A stretch of DNA of 64,000 bases from Prochlorococcus sp. AG-347-J20 (lineage in GTDB: Bacteria; Cyanobacteriota; Cyanobacteriia; PCC-6307; Cyanobiaceae). Position 1 is the first letter of the stretch; each line of letters begins with the position of its first letter. Positions 54,501 through 64,000 of this stretch are shown here, piece by piece. The notes beneath the pieces are model-generated. The model made no database searches. It was given only the letters and a program-made list of their open reading frames with translations, and was not told the DNA's origin. The position numbers and the translations under genes are program-made. The stretch is from assembly GCA_003281485.1 (NCBI GenBank), contig QCBW01000004.1:32505-96504 (forward strand), in the 5' to 3' direction.

Positions 54501-55194
54501 ATTTAAAAGTCAATTTATATTTATTTGTTTTTATAGCATGAATAGAGGGATCACCAACTTTTGAACCATAAGAAGCAATATATTGCACTCCACATATTGA
54601 TGGTTTGATTGAATTATTTACTTCCAATATTTCTTCGGAACATTTTTGGAATTTACTAATGGTCTCTACCTGATTAATCCTTGAAGCACCTGGCTTATGC
54701 GCTGTTTGTATAACTAGCTCATCTGCGAAAAAAATATCATCATCTTGGATCTGATTTCTACCTGTAATTCTTGAATCGATATAAAAATCATCTTTTAAAT
54801 AAGTAATTTGATTATTAATAGATTGAGGATCATTTACAACTTTGATTAAGGTTTCACCAAATATTGCTTTTCCGATAGATTCAGAATTTTTTGCACGATT
54901 ACCAACAATTAAATCTGAATCATTCTTAAAGAAATTTACTTTATAAATAACTGGCTCTTCTGAATCATTGATTATATCTTGGGAAGTAACAAGCCAATTC
55001 CCCTCGAACCAGTTAGGATAGATTAAATCCTTAGAAGTATCCGATAATTTAAAATTTGGCAGATATAATTCTGGCCATTGATTTACACGATTTTCCAAAA
55101 ACTCTCGTACGTTAGAATCTACTAGAGCAAAAGAATTTTCTAAAAAAATTCCTTGAACAATCAAGCAAAGAATTAATCCAAGAAGAATTTTCAT
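54487..55194 (-). CDS. secreted/exported protein of unknown function
   Basis: Signal-peptide-like MKILLGLILCLIVQGIFLENSFA; 235 aa. Confidence 0.75.
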   Translation of the reverse strand: MKILLGLILCLIVQGIFLENSFALVDSNVREFLENRVNQWPELYLPNFKLSDTSKDLIYPNWFEGNWLVTSQDIINDSEEPVIYKVNFFKNDSDLIVGNRAKNSESIGKAIFGETLIKVVNDPQSINNQITYLKDDFYIDSRITGRNQIQDDDIFFADELVIQTAHKPGASRINQVETISKFQKCSEEILEVNNSIKPSICGVQYIASYGSKVGDPSIHAIKTNKYKLTFKFIDS

Positions 55195-55195
55195 T

Positions 55196-55453
55196 ATGTC
55201 AAATCCACTAATAAGAGCATCAGATCATTATGTATTATTAGAGCCAGATTCAAAAGAAAAAATTGTATCAAAGCAAGAAGCAATTTTATGGTTGAAGAAT
55301 TGGCTTAGTAAGACAGAAACACAAACAATATATCAAAATATAGAAGATCCTGATCAGGAATTTTTTGAAGAATTATTGGAAAGCACTTATGAATTGGAAA
55401 TAAAATTAGGATACGTTATCAAATGGTTTGCAATAAGAATTGAACCAGATTAA
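55196..55453 (+). CDS. chlororespiratory reduction 7 (CRR7)-like protein
   Basis: DHYVLLEPDSKE...SKQEAILWLKNWL...LELESTYELEIKLGYVIKWFAIRIEPD-like layout, 85 aa. Confidence 0.7.
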   Translation: MSNPLIRASDHYVLLEPDSKEKIVSKQEAILWLKNWLSKTETQTIYQNIEDPDQEFFEELLESTYELEIKLGYVIKWFAIRIEPD

Positions 55454-56007
55454 CTAATTATTTCTTTATGAATTGCATTAATTATTTTCATAGCAACTTC
55501 TTCAATATTTTCTTTTTTTACTTGAATTCTTAAATCCGCTTGAGAATACAAATTTTCTCTAGATTGAAAAATGCTCATATATAGATCATTTAGATTCTTT
55601 CCCTGAAGAAGTGGCCTATTTTCAATTTCATTTTTCAATCTTTCAATTGCTATATCTTTGTCGAGATCTATCCAAACAATTATTCCCTGTCTTAAGATTC
55701 CCCAGTTTTCCGATTTGGTAACTATTCCCCCCCCAGTTGAGATTACTAATGAAGGAATTTTGATAGCTTCTTTAAGGCAGTTTGCTTCTAAATCACGGAA
55801 ATTATCTTCTCCTTCATCATTAAAAATTTGATTGATAGATTTTTTTGCCAACTTCTCTATTAATGAATCTAAATCAATGTATTTATAATTCAATAATTCA
55901 GCCAGCTTCAAACCAGTTTGTGACTTACCAGAACCCATCATTCCTATTAAAAATATGCTTCTGCCCTTAATAGTATGAAGTGTTTTTTCGATAATGGATT
56001 GTTCCAT
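55450..56007 (-). CDS. aroK: shikimate kinase
   Basis: IFLIGMMGSGKSQTGLKLAELL, YIDLDSLIE, STGGGIV. Confidence 0.95.
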   Translation of the reverse strand: MEQSIIEKTLHTIKGRSIFLIGMMGSGKSQTGLKLAELLNYKYIDLDSLIEKLAKKSINQIFNDEGEDNFRDLEANCLKEAIKIPSLVISTGGGIVTKSENWGILRQGIIVWIDLDKDIAIERLKNEIENRPLLQGKNLNDLYMSIFQSRENLYSQADLRIQVKKENIEEVAMKIINAIHKEIIS

Positions 56008-56057
56008 AAAGACAAAAGCGTATTTAAAACCTTAAGATAGTATTATCGCAGACAGCT

Positions 56058-56984
56058 ATGACTTCTACACAATCCAAACCATTACATGGAAAAGGACGTG
56101 AATGCGTCATAACTCGACGTGCCTGCTTTAGTTCTAGTCACCGTTATTGGCTTCCTGAAAAAAGCCCAAAAGAAAATTTATCTCTTTTTGGAAAGTGCAG
56201 TATTGCACCAGGTCATGGTCATAATTATGAACTTATTGTTTCAATGGGTGGAGAACTAGACTCTGATGGAATGGTACTTAATCTCTCTGATGTAAAACAC
56301 TCTATTAAAGATAAGGTTACTGGACAATTAGATTTTCGTTTTTTAAATGATGTCTGGCCTGAATTTAATGTTAATAATCAAGAGGGAATACTCCCCACAA
56401 CTGAAGCATTAGTAAAAGTCATTTGGAGTCGTCTGAAGGATGATTTACCTCTTACAAGTCTAAGACTTTATGAAAACCCAAATTTATGGGCAGATTATTT
56501 TGGAAAAAACATGGAAGCATTTTTAACAGTACAAACTCATTTTGCAGCCGCTCATAGACTTGCAAAAGAAGAGATATCTTTTGATGAAAATAAAAAAATC
56601 TATGGGAAATGTGCCAGGGTTAATGGGCATGGTCATAACTATCTTGTCGATATAACTGTAAAAGGAGACATTGATAAAAGAACAGGAATGGTTTGCGACT
56701 TATCTGCCCTCCAAGAGATAATTAACGATTTAGTTGTTGAACAACTTGATCATACTTTTCTTAATAAAGACATCGAATTTTTCCATAATTGTGTTCCAAC
56801 TGCTGAAAATATAGCTTTATATATTTCTGATATTCTTAAAAAACCAATACATCAACTTGGTGCAACATTACACAAAATAAGACTCCAGGAGAGTCCAAAT
56901 AATGCTGCAGAAATTTATGTTGATCAAAAGTTAACCAATTCATTGAAGTTGAAATTTGAAAATAGTTTAGTCACGCAAACTTGA
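56058..56984 (+). CDS. tandem-domain 6-pyruvoyl-tetrahydropterin synthase/QueD family protein
   Basis: Two PTPS units: CFSSSHRYW...GKCSIAPGHGHNYE...LDFRFLN and THFAAAHRL...GKCARVNGHGHNY...LDHTFLN. Confidence 0.92.
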   Translation: MTSTQSKPLHGKGRECVITRRACFSSSHRYWLPEKSPKENLSLFGKCSIAPGHGHNYELIVSMGGELDSDGMVLNLSDVKHSIKDKVTGQLDFRFLNDVWPEFNVNNQEGILPTTEALVKVIWSRLKDDLPLTSLRLYENPNLWADYFGKNMEAFLTVQTHFAAAHRLAKEEISFDENKKIYGKCARVNGHGHNYLVDITVKGDIDKRTGMVCDLSALQEIINDLVVEQLDHTFLNKDIEFFHNCVPTAENIALYISDILKKPIHQLGATLHKIRLQESPNNAAEIYVDQKLTNSLKLKFENSLVTQT

Positions 56985-57631
56985 GTATCCCAAGAGTAAT
57001 AATTGTTATAGCATCAAGTCTTGATGGGAGAATTGCATTTCCTGGAGGTGGAGAATCGCATCTTGGAAGCGATGAAGATAAAAAAATATTAAATCAAAAC
57101 TTATCAATGGTTGATGCAACCATTTTTGGTTTAGGTACTTTAATAGCTCATCAATCAACTTTCTTAGTTAAAAATCTCACTGATAATGACGAAGTAAATA
57201 TATCAAAAAGCCAACCAATTTCCATAGTTGCTTCAAATAGCAAAAAATTTAACAGTAATTGGAAATACTTTCGTCAACCAATTAGAAGATGGCTAATAAG
57301 CTCAAGTAAGGTTTATAATTCGTCTAATAATGAATTCGAGAAAGAACTCTTTTTCGAAGATTCATGGAAAGAAACTTTAATTTCACTCAAAAAACAAGGG
57401 ATAAATGATTTAGCTCTTTTAGGAGGTGCAAAACTTATAAATTCATTTATAAAGGAGGATCTAATAACAGATATAAAAATTACAATAATTCCACGAATTA
57501 TTGGAGGTAGATATACGTGGATTCCTCCAGAACAAACAAATGAGATTTTTAATCTCAAAAGACTATGGGAAATAAAATCAATTAAAAATTTAATGAACAA
57601 TGAAATCCATATTCATTACAAAAAAATTTAA
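56981..57631 (+). CDS. RibD C-terminal/DHFR-like reductase
   Basis: VIIVIASSLDGRIAFPGGGESHLGSDEDK, LALLGGAKLINSFI; TTG start overlapping the PTPS stop by 4 nt. Confidence 0.85.
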   Translation: MSIPRVIIVIASSLDGRIAFPGGGESHLGSDEDKKILNQNLSMVDATIFGLGTLIAHQSTFLVKNLTDNDEVNISKSQPISIVASNSKKFNSNWKYFRQPIRRWLISSSKVYNSSNNEFEKELFFEDSWKETLISLKKQGINDLALLGGAKLINSFIKEDLITDIKITIIPRIIGGRYTWIPPEQTNEIFNLKRLWEIKSIKNLMNNEIHIHYKKI

Positions 57632-57648
57632 AATAGATTCAATAATAA

Positions 57649-58803
57649 ATGAACCAAAGAATACATAAAGTTGAAGTCAAATTGTCAATTAAGGAAATCT
57701 CCAAGGAGATATGGAATGAATTAGCAAATGAAATTAATAATCCATTTTATGAATGGACTTGGATTAAAAACCTTGAGATATCAAAAAGTGTTTCAAGAGA
57801 AACTGGTTGGCAGCCACTATATTTTGTTGCGTTTAAAAATGAAGAGATATTAGGAATTGCCCCACTCTTTTTAAAAAATCATAGCTATGGAGAATTCATT
57901 TTTGACCAATCATTTGCAAGATTAGCTCAAGAGCTGAATTTAAATTATTACCCCAAATTAATTGGAATGAGTCCTTATAGTCCTGTAAATGGATATCAAT
58001 TTCTTTATAAAAAAAATAAAGACAAGAAAGAAATTACAAATTTACTTATAAACCATATCGAAAGCTTTGCGATTACAAACAAAATTCTAAGTTGTAATTT
58101 TTTATATATTGATGAAAGCTGGGGCAACCATCTTAAATCTTTGGGATATTATGAATGGATAAATTCCAGCAGTGAATGGAGGAGTAATGGAGAAAAAACA
58201 TTTGATGATTTTCTTTATAGATTTAACTCTAATCAGAGAAAAAATATAAAAAAAGAAAGGAAATCAATTATTAAACAAGATATTAAAGTAGAAATTTTTA
58301 ATGAAGATGATATCAACCATGAAATCCTCCAAAAAATGCATAATTTTTATGAACAGCATTGTTTGAGGTGGGGAGTTTGGGGAAGTAAATATCTAACATC
58401 TACATTTTTCGAAACACTGGTTGATAATAAAAAAAATCTTTTACTTTTTAGTGCATCAAAACATGATTCAAATGAAATTTTTGCTATGTCGATGTGCGTT
58501 AAAAATCAAAACAACTTATGGGGTAGATATTGGGGTAGTCAAGAAGAAATATCTAATTTACATTTTGAATTATGTTATTACCAGCCAATTGAATGGGCAA
58601 TAAAAAATAGTATCCATTTGTTTGATCCTGGAGCGGGTGGTAAACATAAAAGACGGAGAGGTTTTTTTGCAAAAAGCACCGTTAGCATGCATAAGTGGTT
58701 TGACAAAAATATGGAAAGTATAATTAGTCCTTGGCTAAATGAAGTGAATAAACAAACCGAGATGGAAATTGATTTCGAAAATAAATCTATACCCTTTAAA
58801 TAG
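57649..58803 (+). CDS. GNAT/FemAB-like acyltransferase (DUF482-type)
   Basis: 384 aa; FYEWTWIKNLEISKSVSRETGWQPLYFVA, FNSNQRKNIKKERKS, HLFDPGAGGKHKRRRGF. Confidence 0.85.
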   Translation: MNQRIHKVEVKLSIKEISKEIWNELANEINNPFYEWTWIKNLEISKSVSRETGWQPLYFVAFKNEEILGIAPLFLKNHSYGEFIFDQSFARLAQELNLNYYPKLIGMSPYSPVNGYQFLYKKNKDKKEITNLLINHIESFAITNKILSCNFLYIDESWGNHLKSLGYYEWINSSSEWRSNGEKTFDDFLYRFNSNQRKNIKKERKSIIKQDIKVEIFNEDDINHEILQKMHNFYEQHCLRWGVWGSKYLTSTFFETLVDNKKNLLLFSASKHDSNEIFAMSMCVKNQNNLWGRYWGSQEEISNLHFELCYYQPIEWAIKNSIHLFDPGAGGKHKRRRGFFAKSTVSMHKWFDKNMESIISPWLNEVNKQTEMEIDFENKSIPFK

Positions 58804-58864
58804 AAAATTATTCAGCTTTACCAATGATTATATTAGTAATGTAGCTTTTTATTAACTTCTAAGA

Positions 58865-59251
58865 ATGAATCCTAGCAAAAGTTTAGATGAAAAAATAAAG
58901 ATTGATAATAATCTGTCCAACCGATATATAGACTTAGATCCAAACGGTTATTTTATTATCAAAGTAGATTTAGAAGAAAATAAAATAATTTTAGAGCACT
59001 TTCTAAATAATATTAATGATGACGGATATGCGCTTGACCCAGAAACAAATGAACCAATTAAATGCGACTCTAAAAATAAAAGAGTTAGTAATGAAGTTTT
59101 TAAAGGTATTAGTGCAAAACAACTTGGAATAATGATTACTGAAGAAAGAAATGATTTAATAACCAGATTCGATCATGCTCTATATTTAGGCCGGGAACTG
59201 CAAAAGGCAGAAGAATGTTTATACAAAAAATTGCCATATATACAAGATTAA
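58865..59251 (+). CDS. DUF4346-like protein
   Basis: DLDPNGYFIIKVDLEENKIILEHF, GISAKQLGIMITEE, DHALYLGRELQKAE. Confidence 0.7.
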   Translation: MNPSKSLDEKIKIDNNLSNRYIDLDPNGYFIIKVDLEENKIILEHFLNNINDDGYALDPETNEPIKCDSKNKRVSNEVFKGISAKQLGIMITEERNDLITRFDHALYLGRELQKAEECLYKKLPYIQD

Positions 59252-59315
59252 GAAATTAAACGAAAAAATCTAATCTTTTCATCTGATGTTAAATTAAATA
59301 AAAGTAAAAAAATTA

Positions 59316-59408
59316 ATGAACATCATTTTCTATTTAGCATTTATTGGTTTTGGTTTTGGAGCTGCTTTCGCATTAGATAAGCTATTAAGAGCAGTTAAAT
59401 TAATTTAA
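59316..59408 (+). CDS. 30-aa single-TM peptide, candidate cytochrome b6f subunit PetL
   Basis: MNIIFYLAFIGFGFGAAFALDKLLRAVKLI; ATG/TAA read directly; PetL-like pattern ending LR..K(L/I)(I/L). Confidence 0.6.
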   Translation: MNIIFYLAFIGFGFGAAFALDKLLRAVKLI

Positions 59409-59413
59409 AAAAA

Positions 59414-60778
59414 CTACAAAATTTTAATAGTCTCTCCATACAAATCATATTCATCTGCAAAAGAAATATTTGCTTCAACAAATTTACCAATATAATTTTT
59501 CAAATCAATTTCATCTTTAACAGATAAAATTACAGTTCCGTCAATTTCAGGAGCGAAATTGTAGGACCGACCTATTAATTCGTTGTTATCAGATATTTTT
59601 TCTACCAAAATCTTCATTTTTGAACCAACATATGACTGATTTTTATCATTAGAGATATTTTGTTGAACTGAAATAACGTTATCTTTTCTTGCATCTGCAA
59701 CCTCTGGAGATACTTTATTTGGCAAATGAAAAGCTGCAGTTCCTTCCTCAGGAGAAAAAATAAACACTCCAACATGATCAAATTTGTGCCTATCCAAAAA
59801 TTCGAGAAGATGTTCAAAATGTTCTTTTTTTTCTCCCGGGAAACCAACAATGAGACTAGTTCTTAATACAGCAGATGGAATTTCTTCTCTAATTTTCTCC
59901 AAAATTGATTCATTCAAAGAAGCCTGCCAAGGTCTATTCATACTCTTCAATACATCTGGATGACTATGCTGAAGTGGTAAATCAAAGTAAGGCACTATAT
60001 TCTTTGAATCTTTGAAAGCTCTAATAACTTCATCAGTTAAACCCGTTGGATAAGCATAATGTATCCTTATCCAAGGAATTGGAACTTTAGAAAGCTCATT
60101 CAAAAGTTTGGCTAATGATGGTTTCCCATAAATATCTTGACCATAATTAGTTGTTATTTGACTAATCAATATGATTTCTTGAATACCCTGTTTTGCAAGA
60201 CTTTTGGCTTCAGAAACTATAGATTCTATCGTTCTACTTCTTTGAGGACCTCTCAACTTAGGAATAATGCAAAAAGCGCAATTATAATTGCAGCCTTCAG
60301 CAATACGAAGATAAGCAACAAATTTATTTTTATCTACAAAACGAGGCATTTCCTCATCTGCAATAAATTCAGGTATTTTTGAAACTTCATTAACGATTTC
60401 CCCTTTTTCTACTCTGTCTAAAACCTTGGCTATCTTTTGATAATCTCCTGTACCAACCAAACCTTTAATTTCAGGGATTTCTTTTATAAGCTCATCTTTA
60501 AAATGCTGAGCCATACAGCCTGCAACTATTACTTTCTTTCCTTGATTTGTATATTCTAGAATTTTTCTAATAGATTCTTCTCTAGCTGTTTCAATAAAAC
60601 TGCAAGTATTTACAACAACAACATTTGCATCATTTATATTGCTGTCAACTTCATAACCCTCTTTATCTAATAAGCCTTGCATATGTTCAGTATCAACAAG
60701 ATTTTTCTCACAACCAACATGACTGAATGCAACCTTAGATAGTTTTTTTTCTTTTACATTGAGACTATTTTGTTTCAC
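59414..60778 (-). CDS. rimO: ribosomal protein S12 methylthiotransferase
   Basis: [37 protein letters not shown] radical-SAM motif, TRAM C-terminus. Confidence 0.96.
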   Translation of the reverse strand: MKQNSLNVKEKKLSKVAFSHVGCEKNLVDTEHMQGLLDKEGYEVDSNINDANVVVVNTCSFIETAREESIRKILEYTNQGKKVIVAGCMAQHFKDELIKEIPEIKGLVGTGDYQKIAKVLDRVEKGEIVNEVSKIPEFIADEEMPRFVDKNKFVAYLRIAEGCNYNCAFCIIPKLRGPQRSRTIESIVSEAKSLAKQGIQEIILISQITTNYGQDIYGKPSLAKLLNELSKVPIPWIRIHYAYPTGLTDEVIRAFKDSKNIVPYFDLPLQHSHPDVLKSMNRPWQASLNESILEKIREEIPSAVLRTSLIVGFPGEKKEHFEHLLEFLDRHKFDHVGVFIFSPEEGTAAFHLPNKVSPEVADARKDNVISVQQNISNDKNQSYVGSKMKILVEKISDNNELIGRSYNFAPEIDGTVILSVKDEIDLKNYIGKFVEANISFADEYDLYGETIKIL

Positions 60779-60883
60779 AACTTGAAAAATAAAAATTAAA
60801 AGATTTAAACAGCATTTAGTAAATAACTATCATGCCAAGATAATATTAAGATAGATAATGTAAATAACAAACTTTCTTTTTTT

Positions 60884-61819
60884 ATGGCCCTTAAGACTTT
60901 AAACAGAAGAAATAAAAAAGATTTGAAATGGCCAAAAATCATAATTGCAATTCTTAGCACTATAGGCATAGTTGATACAGGTTCGATTACTTTAAAAAAC
61001 TGGGGATTATTTACTTCGCTTTCATGCCCAGGGATACAAAATGGTTGTGAAACAGTTTTAAATAGTCCTTGGGGTACTTTATTTGAAAATAATCAAGTTA
61101 ATATACCTCTCTCATTAGCTGGTTTTTTAACATATTTATCAATATTAGTTATCACAATAGTACTCTCGCTTAATTTAATTTCCCCAAAAGAAAAACTAAA
61201 TAAGTTTTTATGGTGGTTAGTATTTCTAATTTCTTGTGCGTCATCAACATTTAGCTTTTTATTAATCAATATAATGTTTTTTAAGATTCAAGCATATTGC
61301 TTTTTTTGTATACTATCAGCAATTTTATCGTTTTCTATCTTTATAATTTCTATGATTGGAGCAAAGTTCGAAAGTAGAGAACCTATGATTTTTAGAGGTT
61401 TCATTGTAGCCATAAGTGTTCTTCTTGGTGGCCTAATTTGGTCAACTAACGTTGACCCTTCTAATGCGATTGATGTTCCAAGCCCTACTGAAAATGTGTC
61501 CCCTATAATCACTACTTCAAGCTCTCCAGAGAAAGTAAAGTTTGCAAAATTTTTAAAAGAAAACAATATTGTTATGTATAGTGCATACTGGTGCCCACAC
61601 TGCCACGACCAAAAACAACTATTTGGTAGGGAAGCAGTTAAAGAATTAAAAATAGTTGAATGTGCTAAAGATGGTAAAGATAATGATTTTGAGCTATGCC
61701 AAAGTAAAGGAATAAGTGGATTTCCTTCTTGGGAAATAAAAGGAGAAATTCTTAGTGGTACTCGCAACTTAAATGATTTAGTTAAAGTTACAGGATATCA
61801 GGGAGATTCTAATTTTTAA
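60884..61819 (+). CDS. VKOR-thioredoxin fusion (vitamin K epoxide reductase homologue)
   Basis: SCPGIQNGCETVLNSPWG, CFFC membrane motif, C-terminal YWCPHCHDQKQLFG Trx motif. Confidence 0.93.
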   Translation: MALKTLNRRNKKDLKWPKIIIAILSTIGIVDTGSITLKNWGLFTSLSCPGIQNGCETVLNSPWGTLFENNQVNIPLSLAGFLTYLSILVITIVLSLNLISPKEKLNKFLWWLVFLISCASSTFSFLLINIMFFKIQAYCFFCILSAILSFSIFIISMIGAKFESREPMIFRGFIVAISVLLGGLIWSTNVDPSNAIDVPSPTENVSPIITTSSSPEKVKFAKFLKENNIVMYSAYWCPHCHDQKQLFGREAVKELKIVECAKDGKDNDFELCQSKGISGFPSWEIKGEILSGTRNLNDLVKVTGYQGDSNF

Positions 61820-63476
61820 TAAACCTCTTTTGAATTTTTTTATGTAACTGTTGTCTAGTATGGCATTCCCAATTATTATCCCTATCTGGAAAATCATCTC
61901 TATAATGCCCCCCTCTACTCTCTTCTCTAAATAGACAAGCTTTTAATAAAGTTATAGTTGTTATTTGTCTATTCTTTAAATCAAGCAAGAGATTCAGTGC
62001 CCTCCTATTGCGTTCGCTAAGTTTAATTTTTTGATCAAATTTTATTTTTGGAAGACTATTTAGTAAAACATTTTTTTCTAATTTATTCATATCACCTTGA
62101 ATATAATGTAGAAATTCACCCATATTGACCTTATTTCTAGATACGCCTAAATTTAACCAACATAATTTTCTTAGTTCATCAATTTTTTCAACAATTATAG
62201 AAATTTGATCTTCTTCAGGATCTTGAATATCAAACTCTTGAAATGATCTATCAAATTTTACAAATTTAGGAGAATCATTCAAAAGAATTGAAGACATTTT
62301 TCTAGCAAAAACAAGGCATTCCATCAATGAATTACTTGCCAATCTATTAGCACCATGGACCCCTGTTGAAGCAACTTCTCCAACAGCATACAAACCTTTT
62401 CTTGTGGATAATGCATTTAAATCAGTTCGAACACCTCCCATCCAATAATGAGCGGCAGGGGCGACTGGAATAACCTCATTTAGTGGATTAACTCCATAGT
62501 CCAGACATCGACTTAAGATAGTGGGGAATCGTTCTACAATTTTTTCTGGATCAATATACCGAAGATCAAGCCCAACATGGTCAACATTATTTTCATACAT
62601 ATTCTCCATAATTGCTCTGCTTACCTGATCTCTTGTTGCTAAATCACGATTCTTAAGATTTTTAACTGGGCTTTCACCATTTTTATCAACTAGAATTGCT
62701 CCTTCGCCTCTCAGTGCCTCAGATATTAAAAAACATGGTGCACCATAAAATTTTAAAGCAGTTGGATGAAATTGAATAAACTCTAGATCTTCAATAGCAG
62801 CTCCTGCCTTCCAAGCGAGAGCGATCCCCTCTCCTGAAGATTGAGCAGGATTGGTTGTATTAGTAAATAAATGACCACCACCACCTGTAGCTAAAACAAC
62901 AGCTCTCGATTTAATCCAATATACATTCGCTCCATCAAGAACCTGTACTCCTCTACATTCTTCATTTTCAATTAGAAGTTCGGTTACTCTTACACCCCTG
63001 CAGTGAAGAATATTTTTTTTATTTTCCACATGATCTTCAAGAACTTCAACTAATGCTCTTCCAGTACGATCTTTAACATGCAAAACTCTTCTTCGAGAAT
63101 GAGCTGCTTCTAGAGTTGTAGCCAATTGATCAGAACTTTTATCAAAAATCATGCCTAAGTTCTGCAACCTATCGACACACCCAGGTGCTTCTTTAACTAG
63201 CATTTCTACAGCTTTCAAATCACATAATCCATCTCCTGCCTTTAAAGTATCATCCACATGAAGGACAAATGAATCATCCTTTCTAACAACGGATGCTATC
63301 CCACCCTGAGCCCATCTACTAGAAGATACCTTACTAGTGTTCCTATTTAAAAGAAGCACTCTTAAATTTTCAGGTAATTCAAGACAAGTCATAAGTCCTG
63401 CTGCTCCAGCACCAATAACGATTACATCCCAATTACTAATTGATATGGTTTCTTGTGAAAATGGAGCCCTTAACAT
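61809..63476 (-). CDS. nadB: L-aspartate oxidase
   Basis: VIVIGAGAAGLMTCLEL, SSRWAQGGIASV, HPTALKF, EALRGEGAILVD, GVHGANRLASNSLMECLVFA. Confidence 0.96.
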   Translation of the reverse strand: MLRAPFSQETISISNWDVIVIGAGAAGLMTCLELPENLRVLLLNRNTSKVSSSRWAQGGIASVVRKDDSFVLHVDDTLKAGDGLCDLKAVEMLVKEAPGCVDRLQNLGMIFDKSSDQLATTLEAAHSRRRVLHVKDRTGRALVEVLEDHVENKKNILHCRGVRVTELLIENEECRGVQVLDGANVYWIKSRAVVLATGGGGHLFTNTTNPAQSSGEGIALAWKAGAAIEDLEFIQFHPTALKFYGAPCFLISEALRGEGAILVDKNGESPVKNLKNRDLATRDQVSRAIMENMYENNVDHVGLDLRYIDPEKIVERFPTILSRCLDYGVNPLNEVIPVAPAAHYWMGGVRTDLNALSTRKGLYAVGEVASTGVHGANRLASNSLMECLVFARKMSSILLNDSPKFVKFDRSFQEFDIQDPEEDQISIIVEKIDELRKLCWLNLGVSRNKVNMGEFLHYIQGDMNKLEKNVLLNSLPKIKFDQKIKLSERNRRALNLLLDLKNRQITTITLLKACLFREESRGGHYRDDFPDRDNNWECHTRQQLHKKIQKRFIKN

Positions 63477-64000
63477 TAAACCAATCCACTAAAAGTTGGT
63501 TGTAAAATTGCTAAAAAAATAAAAATGCCATCAACAATTAACGTCGTTTGAATTACGTAACTAGATACCAAGAGTGCTTTACCATTAGTCGTATTGATAG
63601 TAGCTGAATCTAAAATTTCTTTTGAGATAAACCAAAGTATAACTGCAACAATAATAATGATAGATAACGATTTTACTTGAATGAGATTTTCTGAAGTTTT
63701 TTGAAGGATCAAAGGCGCATTTTCAGAATCTGCTTTTATAACCTCTGTCCATTGATCCATTATTCCGGTCAAAAATATTGTCATATCAGTAACAGCTGTT
63801 CCGAACAAAGAGGAAATATAAAAACTTGAACCAATTCTCCAGTTAGTAACAAAACCGACTAAAGCTAAAGGAAGAACAACAGCTTCAACAGGAATATGAA
63901 GTATAGGGTAGGGACTTAACCATCCCCAAAACAAACATCCACCAAGCCAACTTCCTGATACGCCAAGTAATAATGAACTGACAATAAACCATTTATTTGA
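63476..64000 (-). CDS. cyanobacterial membrane protein (possibly DUF3120-like), 5' end beyond window
   Basis: Frame stays open to 64000: SNKWFIVSSLLLGVSGSWLGGCLFWGWLSPYPILHIPVEAVVLPLALVGF; the ORF-track start at 63934 is an internal TTG. Confidence 0.7.
   Translation of the reverse strand, partial: SNKWFIVSSLLLGVSGSWLGGCLFWGWLSPYPILHIPVEAVVLPLALVGFVTNWRIGSSFYISSLFGTAVTDMTIFLTGIMDQWTEVIKADSENAPLILQKTSENLIQVKSLSIIIIVAVILWFISKEILDSATINTTNGKALLVSSYVIQTTLIVDGIFIFLAILQPTFSGLV

Overview
This 64-kb window is AT-rich, gene-dense core chromosome from a marine picocyanobacterium, most like a high-light-adapted Prochlorococcus (judged from remembered gene content, gene order and codon usage; no search was run). 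I see no rRNA, CRISPR array, transposase, integrase, prophage or obvious genomic island. Most ORFs are housekeeping or photosynthesis genes: NDH-1 subunits (ndhH, ndhA-I-G-E, ndhD, ndhF, ndhM, ndhO, plus a CRR7-like protein), carotenoid genes (crtP, crtB, crtQ and a NnrU/Z-ISO-like protein), a lipid cluster with rpaB (plsC-fabD-fabH-plsX-rpaB), rpaA, copper ATPase-tmk-holB, ycf3, ycf34, trpB, gltA, nadB, nadK, cysK, cysC, hemD, chlM and others. There is one tRNA, Asn(GTT). I add three short ORFs below the ORF-track size cutoff: a 30-aa PetL-like peptide, a 47-aa conserved-looking ORF and a 30-aa candidate membrane peptide. I did not find a clear novel multi-gene defence or mobile system. The best leads are: an N-terminal tandem 22-residue repeat on PlsX; a tandem-domain PTPS with one degenerate active site, translationally coupled to a RibD_C/DHFR-like reductase; a gene-poor, repeat-bearing stretch beside tRNA-Asn; divergent start codons separated by 1 nt; and a strong hairpin at the ndhA stop codon.
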